Part shown: piece after piece, positions 40,510 to 48,299 of the stretch
Position numbering within the stretch: the first letter of the stretch is position 1
How the letters are laid out: each line of letters begins with the position of its first letter
NCBI RefSeq assembly: GCF_001612945.1
Contig: NZ_BDBK01000016.1
Location: 372,001-436,000, forward strand
Reading direction: 5' to 3'
From: Nocardia inohanensis NBRC 100128
GTDB lineage: Bacteria; Actinomycetota; Actinomycetes; Mycobacteriales; Mycobacteriaceae
Length of the DNA: 64,000 nucleotides
The notes under the pieces: generated by a model
Told to the model about the DNA's origin: nothing
The model's input: the letters and a program-made list of their open reading frames with translations, nothing else
Databases searched by the model: none
Translations under genes and position numbers: made by a program

Positions 40510-40947
40510 TCAGACCGGGATGATGGTGGCTTCGATGGTCTGGATCAAACCCTCCCGGATGACGAAGGTTTCGGTGATCTCGACGGTCATCAATTTGACG
40601 CCCGCGAAACCGGAGTCGAGTAGGTAGCGGGTGCTGACCAGGTCGCCGGATTCCGACATTTGCAGGTCGCGGATGTTTTGGATGACGGAGTACTGCACTC
40701 CGTGCTCGAGGTCGGAGGCCAGTTGGGGGCCGGAATGGCCGGTTTTGAGGCCGGCTTCGACGCGGGTGGCATCGGGGGCGAAGGGGACGGCGGAGGCGTC
40801 GTGGGTGACGAGGGCGTCGATGTAGGCGCGGGCGATGGCCGTGCGCGGGGTGTCCGCCGGGGTCGGGGCCGCCGTGGCGGTCGCCGAGCCGAGGCCGATC
40901 GCCGCGGCCGATGCTGCCGCGACGATTACGGCTTGTTCGATTCTCAT
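40510..40947 (-). CDS. Secreted SnoaL-like protein
   Basis: The 145-residue precursor starts MRIEQAVIVAAASAAAIGLGS, with signal cleavage near TAAPT about residue 28. The mature domain, opening AIARAYIDALVTHDASAVPF and closing VEITETFVIREGLIQTIEATI, resembles NTF2/SnoaL-like folds in secreted actinobacterial proteins (tentative). No catalytic residues are assigned. ATG 40947 is the only sensible start for the signal peptide. It lies 8 bases from the stop of the convergent gene. Confidence 0.75.
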   Translation of the reverse strand: MRIEQAVIVAAASAAAIGLGSATATAAPTPADTPRTAIARAYIDALVTHDASAVPFAPDATRVEAGLKTGHSGPQLASDLEHGVQYSVIQNIRDLQMSESGDLVSTRYLLDSGFAGVKLMTVEITETFVIREGLIQTIEATIIPV

Positions 40948-41079
40948 GGGGTGAATATTCGCGTGAACGGGGCTGGCGCGCAGCGGAATCCGGTAGCGGG
41001 TGGTGCTGGACGGGTGCGGGGCGGGGGTTGCGGTTACAGTGAACGCCGCAGTTGGCGGGCTAGGCAGGGATTTACGGGT

Positions 41080-42243
41080 GTGACGGAACCTCTTCACGAG
41101 GCGCATGAGCGGGCCAGTTGGGCCGAGTTGTTCTTCGATCTGGTGCTGGTTTTCGCGGTGACGCAGGCGGCGCATCTGCCGGTGTCGCACGAGGGGTGGG
41201 GTGCGGTCGGGCAGACGGTGTTGTTGCTGGCCATCATGTGGTGGTCGTGGGTGGGGACCACGCTGGCGGTGCACGGGGTGGAGGATTCGAATCGGCAGCG
41301 GATATTTCTGTTCGCTTGCGGATTGTGCATGTTCGTTATGGCGATTACGGCGGCGCATGCTTTCGCGGGGCTGGGGCAGCCTTTGATCTTCGCGGTGGCG
41401 CATTTGGTTTTACGGACCCTGCTGTGGGGCGAGATGATGCGGAAGCGGGCGTTCGCGGAGGCGGGGACGTTCGGTAGCTGGGTCAACCCGTTCACGGTGA
41501 CACTGGTGGCCGCGGTGCTGTTGGTCGGCGCCGCGCTGGGGCCCGAGGGCGTGGTGCGTCATGGGCTCTGGATGGTCGCGGTGTTCTTGGCTTTCGGTGG
41601 TCCGGCTCTGCTGGCGCCGCGGCTGCGCAGCGTGCAGTTCGGTGCGACGCATCTGCCGGAGCGGTTCGCGTTGTTCGTGATCATCGCGCTGGGGGAGATG
41701 GTGGCATCGGTCGGATCCGAGGCTGCCGCGGCGCATCTGGGGGTGCTGTCCTGGATCGCTGTCGCCCTGATCTTCACGCTGGGCTGCGGGTTGTGGTGGC
41801 TGTACTTCGCCTTCGGCTTCTCGGCCATCGAGCATTCGTTGCGCACCAACCAGGTTCGCGGCGCGGTGGTCCGGGATGTGCTGAGCTACGGCCATTTCCT
41901 GCTGGTGGTCGGGCTGGTGCTGGTCGCGGTCGGTGCGCGCAGCCTGGTCGAGCATCCGGCCGAGGTCCCGCACGGCGTCAACGGCTACCTCCTGCCGATG
42001 GGCGCCGCGCTGTTCGTCTCGGCCTTCTGCTTCACGCGCTGGCGCATGTTCGGCGCCCCCACGGTCGGCCGTCTCACGGGAGCCTCGGTGCTGGCGGTCT
42101 CGATTCTCTTCGCGCCGCACATTCCAGCGATCGCGATGCTGACGCTGGTGGCCGCCATTCTCATCGCCCTGAACGGCTACGAACACTGGTCGGTCTCGAC
42201 GGGCCGGCCGCTGCTGCTGGTCCGCCTGCCGTCCCGCGCCTGA
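41080..42243 (+). CDS. ltrA: LtrA-family (low temperature requirement) membrane protein
   Basis: This 387-residue protein has about ten membrane helices. ASWAELFFDLVLVFAVTQAAH near the N-terminus is the diagnostic LtrA motif, with WWSWVGTTLAVHG and LPERFALFVIIALGEMV (second LtrA box) further on. Named after a Listeria cold-growth gene; the transport or enzymatic role is unproven. GTG 41080 follows CAGGGA. It is divergent from the secreted SnoaL-like gene. Confidence 0.9.
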   Translation: MTEPLHEAHERASWAELFFDLVLVFAVTQAAHLPVSHEGWGAVGQTVLLLAIMWWSWVGTTLAVHGVEDSNRQRIFLFACGLCMFVMAITAAHAFAGLGQPLIFAVAHLVLRTLLWGEMMRKRAFAEAGTFGSWVNPFTVTLVAAVLLVGAALGPEGVVRHGLWMVAVFLAFGGPALLAPRLRSVQFGATHLPERFALFVIIALGEMVASVGSEAAAAHLGVLSWIAVALIFTLGCGLWWLYFAFGFSAIEHSLRTNQVRGAVVRDVLSYGHFLLVVGLVLVAVGARSLVEHPAEVPHGVNGYLLPMGAALFVSAFCFTRWRMFGAPTVGRLTGASVLAVSILFAPHIPAIAMLTLVAAILIALNGYEHWSVSTGRPLLLVRLPSRA

Positions 42244-42274
42244 AATTCGGATCTGGCCCGAACGGTGATCAGGT

Positions 42275-42287
42275 ACGTACTGTACGT
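42275..42287. promoter_or_regulatory. Palindrome upstream of SMP-30-like gene
   Basis: ACGTAC-T-GTACGT is a perfect 6-bp inverted repeat around one base, 43 bases before the next start. The size and symmetry resemble a TetR-type operator, but no regulator is adjacent. Confidence 0.4.
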
Positions 42288-42329
42288 TCGGTGCCCGCTA
42301 CCGGGGCGTGGTCGATTTCGGGGGTTGTG

Positions 42330-43253
42330 ATGGCTGTTTCGTCGTGGAGCCGGCTGGGAGCCGTTGCGGCGCTGACCATGTTGGGCGTACTGGCACCGGC
42401 CGGTGCCGGAGCCGAAGCCGCCGGGTGTTCGCAGGCGACGGTCGAAACGGTGGCCGGAGCGCGCGTGCCGCTGCTGGATTGGGCGGAGAACGCCGCGTTC
42501 GATGGCACCGGCGCGCTGTGGGTCTCGCGTACCGCGCGGGGTGTGGTGGAGCGCTACGACCGTTCCGGCGTTTCGACCGCGTCGGTACCGGTCGCCCTGC
42601 CCGGTGCGATCCGGTTGGGGCCCGACGGTCTGCTCTATGTCACGACCGGTGATTTCCCGACCAGTGCGCTGCTGGGCAACGGTGGCGTGGTTCGCTTCGA
42701 TCCCGCTGCCGCGCAACCGATTCCGGAGACCTTCGTCGGCGGCCTGGGAATGGCCAACGGGGCGGATTTCGATGCGGAAGGAAACCTCTACGTCGGGGTG
42801 ACCTATGCGGGGCCGATGCGGGTGCGCCCGGATGGCAGCGTCGACACCGCGTGGACGGCGGCGGTGCGCGGCGCTTTGGCTTTCGACAATCTCGGCGCGA
42901 ACGGCGTTGTCGTGCACGGGGATTCGGTGTACGTGACCTTGTTGCAGAGTCTCACCGGGCGGATCATGCGGATTCCGCTGAATGATCCGGCGCATCCGGT
43001 GGTGGCGGCGGATCTGTCGCCCGCCCTGTTCGCCGCGCCCGCACTGCCCGACGATCTGGCGGTGGGCCCGGACGGCCGGTTGTACGTCGGGACCGTCACC
43101 GGCCAGCTGGTTCGAGTCGATCCCGGCACCGGTGTCGGTTGCACGGTGCTGACCGGAGAACCGATCACCAGCGTGACATTTGCTCCGGGATCGCCGAATG
43201 AGCTCTATTTGACCTCCGAGGTGGGCGATCTGCGCCGCGTGCACCTGGGCTGA
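42330..43253 (+). CDS. Secreted SMP-30/gluconolactonase-like beta-propeller
   Basis: This 307-residue precursor has a signal peptide (LGAVAALTMLGVLAPAGAGA) and then repeated propeller blades (AAFDGTGALWVSRT, IRLGPDGLLYVTTGDF, DFDAEGNLYVGVTY, LAVGPDGRLYVGTV). Two cysteines (near residues 33 and 271) may pair. Members are lactonases or ligand-binding propellers, and the metal ligands cannot be confirmed by eye. ATG 42330 follows a GGGGG run. It is predicted to be extracellular or periplasmic. Confidence 0.8.
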   Translation: MAVSSWSRLGAVAALTMLGVLAPAGAGAEAAGCSQATVETVAGARVPLLDWAENAAFDGTGALWVSRTARGVVERYDRSGVSTASVPVALPGAIRLGPDGLLYVTTGDFPTSALLGNGGVVRFDPAAAQPIPETFVGGLGMANGADFDAEGNLYVGVTYAGPMRVRPDGSVDTAWTAAVRGALAFDNLGANGVVVHGDSVYVTLLQSLTGRIMRIPLNDPAHPVVAADLSPALFAAPALPDDLAVGPDGRLYVGTVTGQLVRVDPGTGVGCTVLTGEPITSVTFAPGSPNELYLTSEVGDLRRVHLG

Positions 43254-43350
43254 CCAGCTGCCGGTGGTGCCCGGCTTCCTTCCGAGTTGCCCGGCGGGTA
43301 ACTTCGCAAGAGTCATACGTCCCACGCATACACAGTGTGCTGTGCGACAT

Positions 43351-43364
43351 TTACCGGCCGGTAA
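43351..43364. promoter_or_regulatory. 14-bp perfect palindrome upstream of secreted paralogue
   Basis: TTACCGGCCGGTAA is fully self-complementary over 14 bases, 133 bases before the glycine-zipper gene. It is a TetR/MarR-like operator candidate. No regulator gene is adjacent. Confidence 0.45.
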
Positions 43365-43496
43365 GTGAGATGCGCTATGAATAGGCATTCTTAGCTACCA
43401 TTCAGTAACGCCTTTGCTGGACACTTGACTAGGGCGCTTGAGAAGCCTCCCACTCTGATCCCCGGAGTGCCCTCACGGAACAGCAAAGAAGTAGCT

Positions 43497-44231
43497 ATGA
43501 AGTTGAAGAAGGCTGCCGCGACCTCGGCTTTGGTCATCGCGGCTCTCGGAATCGCCAGCGGCACCGCTCACGCCCAGCCGGCCCCCGCGCCCGCTCCGGC
43601 TCCCGGTGTCATCCCCTCGCTGCTCGACGGCGTCAATCAGGGTGTCGGCCAGGTGCTGCCGAGCATTCACTGGAATGTCGCCCAGGAAGGCGACTCGGTC
43701 GTGGTCACCACCGACCATGGTTCGATGACCACCGATGACGGGCTGCTTCAGGTGCGCGACGATGCGGGCAATGTGCTCGTCGGCTTCCCGCTCAGCTACT
43801 CGCTCGGGGATCTCGAGTACCCGATCCAGGCCGGTGTGCAGGGTCTGCGCGCGGTACTGACCCCGAGCACCAATCAGGCCGATGCGCGCCCGACCGATGC
43901 CTTCCGGCACGACGTGGTGCGCCAGGACGCGTTCGATGACGCGGTCTCCGCCGCGGCCACCCAGTTCGGCATCATCACCGCCATCGGCACGCTGGTCGGC
44001 ACGATTGTCGGCGCGGGTGCGGGGTGCGTGCTCGGCATCATCGGCGGTGCGACGCTGAGCCTGCCGGTGCTCGAGGCGGCCGGTCTCGGTCCGATTCTGG
44101 GTTGCTTGGCCGGTGCGGGTATCGGCATCCCGCTGGGTGCTGCCGCAGGTCTGATCCTGACCGGCATCCCGGCCGCGATCATCGTCGGCATCGGTTTCGC
44201 CCAGCGGATCAACGCGCCCGAGAACCAGTAG
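43497..44231 (+). CDS. Secreted glycine-zipper protein, copy 1
   Basis: This 244-residue precursor begins MKLKKAAATSALVIAALGIA, with signal cleavage near AHAQP about residue 24. A Pro/Ala linker precedes a beta-rich domain (IHWNVAQEGDSVVV, LQVRDDAGNVLVGFPL) that resembles DUF8020-type nocardial proteins (recalled, unverified). The C-terminal 107 residues, from HDVVRQDAFDDAV, are mostly small and hydrophobic with GxxxG repeats and two conserved cysteines (residues 40 and 66 of that block). This suggests membrane insertion or oligomerisation. It is tandem to a paralogue 269 bases downstream. Confidence 0.8.
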   Translation: MKLKKAAATSALVIAALGIASGTAHAQPAPAPAPAPGVIPSLLDGVNQGVGQVLPSIHWNVAQEGDSVVVTTDHGSMTTDDGLLQVRDDAGNVLVGFPLSYSLGDLEYPIQAGVQGLRAVLTPSTNQADARPTDAFRHDVVRQDAFDDAVSAAATQFGIITAIGTLVGTIVGAGAGCVLGIIGGATLSLPVLEAAGLGPILGCLAGAGIGIPLGAAAGLILTGIPAAIIVGIGFAQRINAPENQ

Positions 44232-44256
44232 GCCGCGCGCGTTCGCAAGGTCAGTG

Positions 44257-44283
44257 CCCGCTTCCGGTCGCCGGAAGCGGGCT
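44257..44283 (+). terminator. Terminator after glycine-zipper copy 1
   Basis: GCCCGCTTCCGG and its exact complement form a 12-bp stem with a 3-base TCG loop, flanked by GCAAG/CTTGC. It separates the two paralogues into two transcription units. Confidence 0.8.
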
Positions 44284-44499
44284 CTTGCGGTTCAATAGAC
44301 ATGAACCAAAAGTTTGCTTTGATCGATTGAAACAGACTTCAAGAACATGAACTGTAACGAAATCATGCTTGATGACTCGTTTTGGCTATAAATTGGCAAC
44401 ACTTCGGCAACATCCGCTGGCGACTCTTGTCTCGGGTGCTCGATGAGGACCTGCGATCCCCGCAGAGGACGCATCCGCTGAAGAAAGCGACGAGAAGTC

Positions 44500-45174
44500 A
44501 TGCGTATCAAGAAGTTCGCCGCCACCTCGGCCCTGGTCATCGCGGCGCTGGGCATCTCCACCGCCACGGTCAACGCGGCCCCGGCCGCCCCCGCCGAGTC
44601 GTCGGGCATCCACTGGAACACCGAACTGGCGGGCAATTCCGTCGTGCTGCACACCGATGCCGGTTCGCTCACCACCGAGGGCGATCAGTTCCAGGTGCGT
44701 GACGGCCAGGGCAATGTGCTCACCGCGTTCCCGCTGAATTTCGTCAAGTCCGATGGCATGGCGGTGCCGGTCGCGGCGCAGATCGACGGCAATACCGCGA
44801 CCCTGACCCCGAACCTGGATCCGGCCGCCGCGCGCCCCACCGCGCTGCTGCACGATGTGGTGCGCCAGGACGCCTTCGATGACGCGGTCTCCGCCGCGGC
44901 CACCCAGTTCGGCATCATCACTTCGATCGGCACGCTGGTCGGCACCATCGTCGGCGCGGGTGCGGGCTGCGTGCTCGGCATCATCGGCGGTGCGACGCTG
45001 AGCCTGCCGGTGCTCGAGGCGGCCGGTCTGGGCCCGATCTTGGGTTGCTTGGCCGGTGCGGGTATCGGCATCCCGCTGGGTGCTGCCGCGGGTCTGATCC
45101 TGACCGGTGTCCCGGCCGCGATCGTGGTCGCGATCGGCTTCGCCAACCGCATCAACCTGCCCGAGAACCAGTAG
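44500..45174 (+). CDS. Secreted glycine-zipper protein, copy 2
   Basis: This 224-residue precursor begins MRIKKFAATSALVIAALGIS, with signal cleavage near NAAPA. The beta-rich part (IHWNTELAGNSVVL, FQVRDGQGNVLTAFPL) is only about 40% like copy 1 by eye, but the last 107 residues match at 101 positions. The long Pro/Ala linker of copy 1 is absent. The upstream region has an unusually AT-rich stretch with TATAAA at 44387-44392, a promoter candidate. It has its own terminator. Surface or envelope location is inferred; function unknown. Confidence 0.8.
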   Translation: MRIKKFAATSALVIAALGISTATVNAAPAAPAESSGIHWNTELAGNSVVLHTDAGSLTTEGDQFQVRDGQGNVLTAFPLNFVKSDGMAVPVAAQIDGNTATLTPNLDPAAARPTALLHDVVRQDAFDDAVSAAATQFGIITSIGTLVGTIVGAGAGCVLGIIGGATLSLPVLEAAGLGPILGCLAGAGIGIPLGAAAGLILTGVPAAIVVAIGFANRINLPENQ

Positions 45175-45186
45175 CCGGAAACAACA

Positions 45187-45223
45187 AATCGGGCCAGGTC
45201 AGCGGAGGTGACCTGGCCCGATT
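45187..45223 (+). terminator. Terminator after glycine-zipper copy 2
   Basis: AATCGGGCCAGGTCA and its exact complement form a 15-bp stem with a 7-base loop, followed by CTCGTTG. It is 13 bases after the stop and may also serve the convergent DUF2631 gene. Confidence 0.85.
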
Positions 45224-45249
45224 CTCGTTGTCTCGGAGCTACATCCGGA

Positions 45250-45534
45250 CTAGCGCGGCTTGCGCTGGAGGATGGAGTCGCGGATCAGGATGAGCGCCAG
45301 GCCCGCCGCGAAGAGGATCAGGAAGACGTAGCCGACATTGCCCGAACCGGACGAGCTGCCCTGCTGGTTCTCGAAGAGCATGGCGAGCAGGATGACGACG
45401 ACGACCCAGCCGGCGGTACGGGCGGTACGACGGGATTCACCGCTCCACCCCCAAGCGGCGGACGGAACCTCGGCAGTGTCGACCTTGGTGACGACGTCCG
45501 CGGGGTGTGCGGGTTCCAGTTCCGTGGCGGCCAC
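45250..45534 (-). CDS. DUF2631 membrane protein
   Basis: This 94-residue protein from GTG 45534, with AAGGAG 5 bases upstream. TAEVPSAAWGWSGESRRT is the family motif. Two hydrophobic helices follow (AGWVVVVILLAMLF and VGYVFLILFAAGLALILI), then a basic end. DUF2631 is an actinobacterial family found near dxr (Rv2876, recalled). Function is unknown; it is probably in the inner membrane with both ends cytoplasmic. Confidence 0.88.
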   Translation of the reverse strand: MAATELEPAHPADVVTKVDTAEVPSAAWGWSGESRRTARTAGWVVVVILLAMLFENQQGSSSGSGNVGYVFLILFAAGLALILIRDSILQRKPR

Positions 45535-45732
45535 TTTCGCTCCTTGATGGCTCGATTCGATTACTGGACCATATCGTGGCATACGACTGCCTGTCGTAGC
45601 CAGCAGGGGCACGCCCAACTCTCGGGTGCTCTCAGGGGCAAGCCCCTGAAACCCCGACCGGAACGGAGCCCGAACTCGACTGGCTAAACCCCGCTGGCAA
45701 TCCCGGGCGGCCGCGCAGGAGAGAATGAATTC

Positions 45733-46872
45733 GTGTCCGACGTTGTGAAAGTTCTGCTGCTGGGCAGCACCGGTTCCATTGGCACCCAGGCGCTCGAGGT
45801 GATCGCCGCGAATCCGGATCGTTTCGAGGTGGTCGGGCTGGCCGCGCGGGGCGGGAATACCGAGCTACTCGCGCAGCAGATCGCGGCGACCGGGACGAGC
45901 AACGTGGCTGTCGCGGATCCGGCTGCGGCCGCGAAACTGGGTGTGGCGCTTGCCGGTCCGGATGCGGCTACCGAATTGGTGCGGCGGACCGATGCGGATG
46001 TGGTGTTGAACGCGCTGGTCGGCAGTCTCGGATTGGAGCCGACGCTCGCGACGCTGGAATCGGGGCGGCGACTTGCGCTGGCCAACAAGGAATCTCTGGT
46101 GGCGGGCGGCTCGCTGGTCACCCGGGCGGCCAAGCCGGGGCAGATCGTCCCGGTCGATTCCGAGCATTCGGCGCTGGCGCAGTGCCTGCGGGGTGGGCGC
46201 GCCGAGGAGGTCGACAAGCTGGTGCTGACCGCGTCGGGTGGACCGTTCCGGGGGTGGACCGCGGAGATGCTGGAATCGGTGAATCCGGCTGAGGCCAAGG
46301 CACATCCGACCTGGTCGATGGGTTTGATGAACACCCTGAATTCGGCCTCGCTGGTGAACAAGGGCCTGGAGTTGATCGAGACGCATCTGCTGTTCGGGGT
46401 GCCCTACGACCGCATCGACGTGACGGTGCATCCGCAGTCCATCGTGCATTCCATGGTCACCTTCACCGACGGCTCCACCCTGGCCCAAGCCAGTCCGCCG
46501 GATATGAAGCTCCCGATCGCGCTCGCGCTGGGCTGGCCGGACCGGGTGCCGGGCGCGGCGGCGGCCTGCGATTTCTCGACCGCCTCCACCTGGACCTTCG
46601 AACCGGTCGACAACAAGGTGTTCCCGGCGGTGGAGCTGGCGCGCCGGGCCGGTAAGGCGGGCGGTTGCGTGACCGCGGTCTACAACGCCGCGAATGAGAT
46701 CGCGGTGCAGGCGTTTCTCGACGGGATCATCAAGTTCCCCGATATCGTGCGCACCGTGACCCGGGTGGTGGAGTCAGCCGACCGCTGGACCGCCGAACCC
46801 GGTAGCTTGGACGAGGTGCTCGCGGCCGATGCGTGGGCGCGCGAGACCGCCGCCACGATCGTGCGCGGCTGA
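45733..46872 (+). CDS. dxr: 1-deoxy-D-xylulose 5-phosphate reductoisomerase
   Basis: DXR (379 residues) makes 2-C-methyl-D-erythritol 4-phosphate with NADPH, the second step of the MEP isoprenoid pathway and the fosmidomycin target. LLLGSTGSIGTQALEVI is the NADPH-binding motif and ALANKESLVAGG a conserved loop. VDSEHSAL holds the metal-binding Asp/Glu pair, and SGGPFRGW and HPQSIVHSMV line the active site. It starts at GTG 45733. It leads into rip1 after 23 bases and ispG further on, as in mycobacteria. Confidence 0.96.
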   Translation: MSDVVKVLLLGSTGSIGTQALEVIAANPDRFEVVGLAARGGNTELLAQQIAATGTSNVAVADPAAAAKLGVALAGPDAATELVRRTDADVVLNALVGSLGLEPTLATLESGRRLALANKESLVAGGSLVTRAAKPGQIVPVDSEHSALAQCLRGGRAEEVDKLVLTASGGPFRGWTAEMLESVNPAEAKAHPTWSMGLMNTLNSASLVNKGLELIETHLLFGVPYDRIDVTVHPQSIVHSMVTFTDGSTLAQASPPDMKLPIALALGWPDRVPGAAAACDFSTASTWTFEPVDNKVFPAVELARRAGKAGGCVTAVYNAANEIAVQAFLDGIIKFPDIVRTVTRVVESADRWTAEPGSLDEVLAADAWARETAATIVRG

Positions 46873-46895
46873 TTCCAGGAGGGTTCGTAACCGGC

Positions 46896-48098
46896 ATGGT
46901 GTACGCGATCGGTTTCATCCTGTTCGCCCTCGGCATCACGTTCTCGGTGGCTCTGCACGAATGCGGCCATATGTGGACGGCCCAGGCGACCGGCATGAAG
47001 GTGCGGCGTTACTTCATCGGCTTCGGCCCGAAGGTGTTCTCGTGGACGCGCGGTGAGACCGAATACGGGTTGAAGGCGCTGCCGCTGGGCGGTTTCTGCG
47101 ATATCGCGGGCATGACCGCGCTCGACGAACTCGACCCCGAGGACATCGATCGCGCCATGTACCGGCAGGCCACCTGGAAGCGCATGCTGGTCATGTCCGG
47201 CGGCATCCTGATGAACTTCGTGCTCGGCTTCATCCTCATCATGATTCTGGCGGTGGCGTGGGGGCTGCCGCGTTTCGATCAGCCGCCGGAGACCCAGCTG
47301 AGCGCGCCGACCTGCGTGTCGGATCAGGGTCCGGACCTGAAGGGAATCCCGTGCACCGGTGAGGGACCCGCCGCCAAGGCGGGCCTGAAGCGCGGTGACA
47401 TCGTGACCGCGGTCAACGGCACCAAGATCACCACCTGGGCGCAGTTCCGTGAGCAGACCGAGAAGCAGACCGGCACCTTCACCTACACCGTCGATCGCGA
47501 CGGCCAGACCCTCACCGTTCCGGTCACCCCGCAGCAGGCGACGGTCTACACCGAGAAGAACGGCACCCCCAAGACCGTCTCCAAAGTCGGTGTCGGACAT
47601 GACGTCTACGGCCCGGTGCAGTACAACGTACTGGCCGCCATCCCGGCCTCGGCCGCCTTCACCGGCGATATCGCGGTCCGCACCGTGCAGTCCCTGGCCC
47701 AGATGCCCGCCAAGGTCGCCGACCTGTGGCACGCCATCACCGGCGGCGAGCGCGACCCGGAGACCCCCGTCTCGGTCTACGGCGCCAGCCGCATCGGCGG
47801 CGAGACCGCCGAGCACGGCGCCTGGCCGATCTTCATCCTGACCCTGGCCAGCCTGAACTTCTTCCTCGGCGCCTTCAACCTGCTGCCGCTGCTGCCCCTG
47901 GACGGCGGGCACATGGCGGTGGTGATGTACGAGAAGATCCGCAACACCCTGCGCGGGCGCAAGGGCCTGCCGCCGGGCGCACCGGTCGACTACCTCAAGC
48001 TGCTGCCCGCCACCTACGTGGTGGTGGTACTCGGCGGCGCGTACATGGTGCTGACCCTCGTCGCCGATATCGTCAACCCCGTCAAACTCTTCCCCTGA
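46896..48098 (+). CDS. rip1: Site-2 intramembrane metalloprotease Rip1
   Basis: Rip1/RseP-type zinc protease (400 residues) cuts anti-sigma factors within the membrane. HECGH at residues 21-25 is the HExxH zinc motif in the first helix. A PDZ domain lies around residues 150-230 (GLKRGDIVTAVNGTKITTW), and the third metal ligand is in LLPLDGGHMAVV. Four hydrophobic segments are visible. ATG 46896 follows CAGGAGGG. It is Rv2869c-like, between dxr and ispG. Confidence 0.95.
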   Translation: MVYAIGFILFALGITFSVALHECGHMWTAQATGMKVRRYFIGFGPKVFSWTRGETEYGLKALPLGGFCDIAGMTALDELDPEDIDRAMYRQATWKRMLVMSGGILMNFVLGFILIMILAVAWGLPRFDQPPETQLSAPTCVSDQGPDLKGIPCTGEGPAAKAGLKRGDIVTAVNGTKITTWAQFREQTEKQTGTFTYTVDRDGQTLTVPVTPQQATVYTEKNGTPKTVSKVGVGHDVYGPVQYNVLAAIPASAAFTGDIAVRTVQSLAQMPAKVADLWHAITGGERDPETPVSVYGASRIGGETAEHGAWPIFILTLASLNFFLGAFNLLPLLPLDGGHMAVVMYEKIRNTLRGRKGLPPGAPVDYLKLLPATYVVVVLGGAYMVLTLVADIVNPVKLFP

Positions 48099-48299
48099 AA
48101 TCCCGGATCCGACAAACCGAACCGCGTTGACCGACAATGCGTGCCGCGATCGAACCGGGGCTCGCTGAGTGTCGGTGCCGCTGGGTAATGTGCCTCGCAC
48201 GGGGGCGTTGCTCGGCGCGGGTGGGGATTTCGGATCCAATGTTCCTGGCGCGGTGGCGCTCTCACGATCACTCGCGTGAGAAGGAACGGTGTTTGCGTC

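Larger units (their letters stand above)
43908..45174 (+). repeat. Near-identical 324-bp 3' halves of tandem paralogues
   Basis: Bases 43908-44231 and 44851-45174 align without gaps at an offset of 943 and are about 95% identical by eye. The upstream halves of the genes have diverged strongly. This is the pattern expected from gene conversion or a recent domain duplication under strong constraint. Confidence 0.85.
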
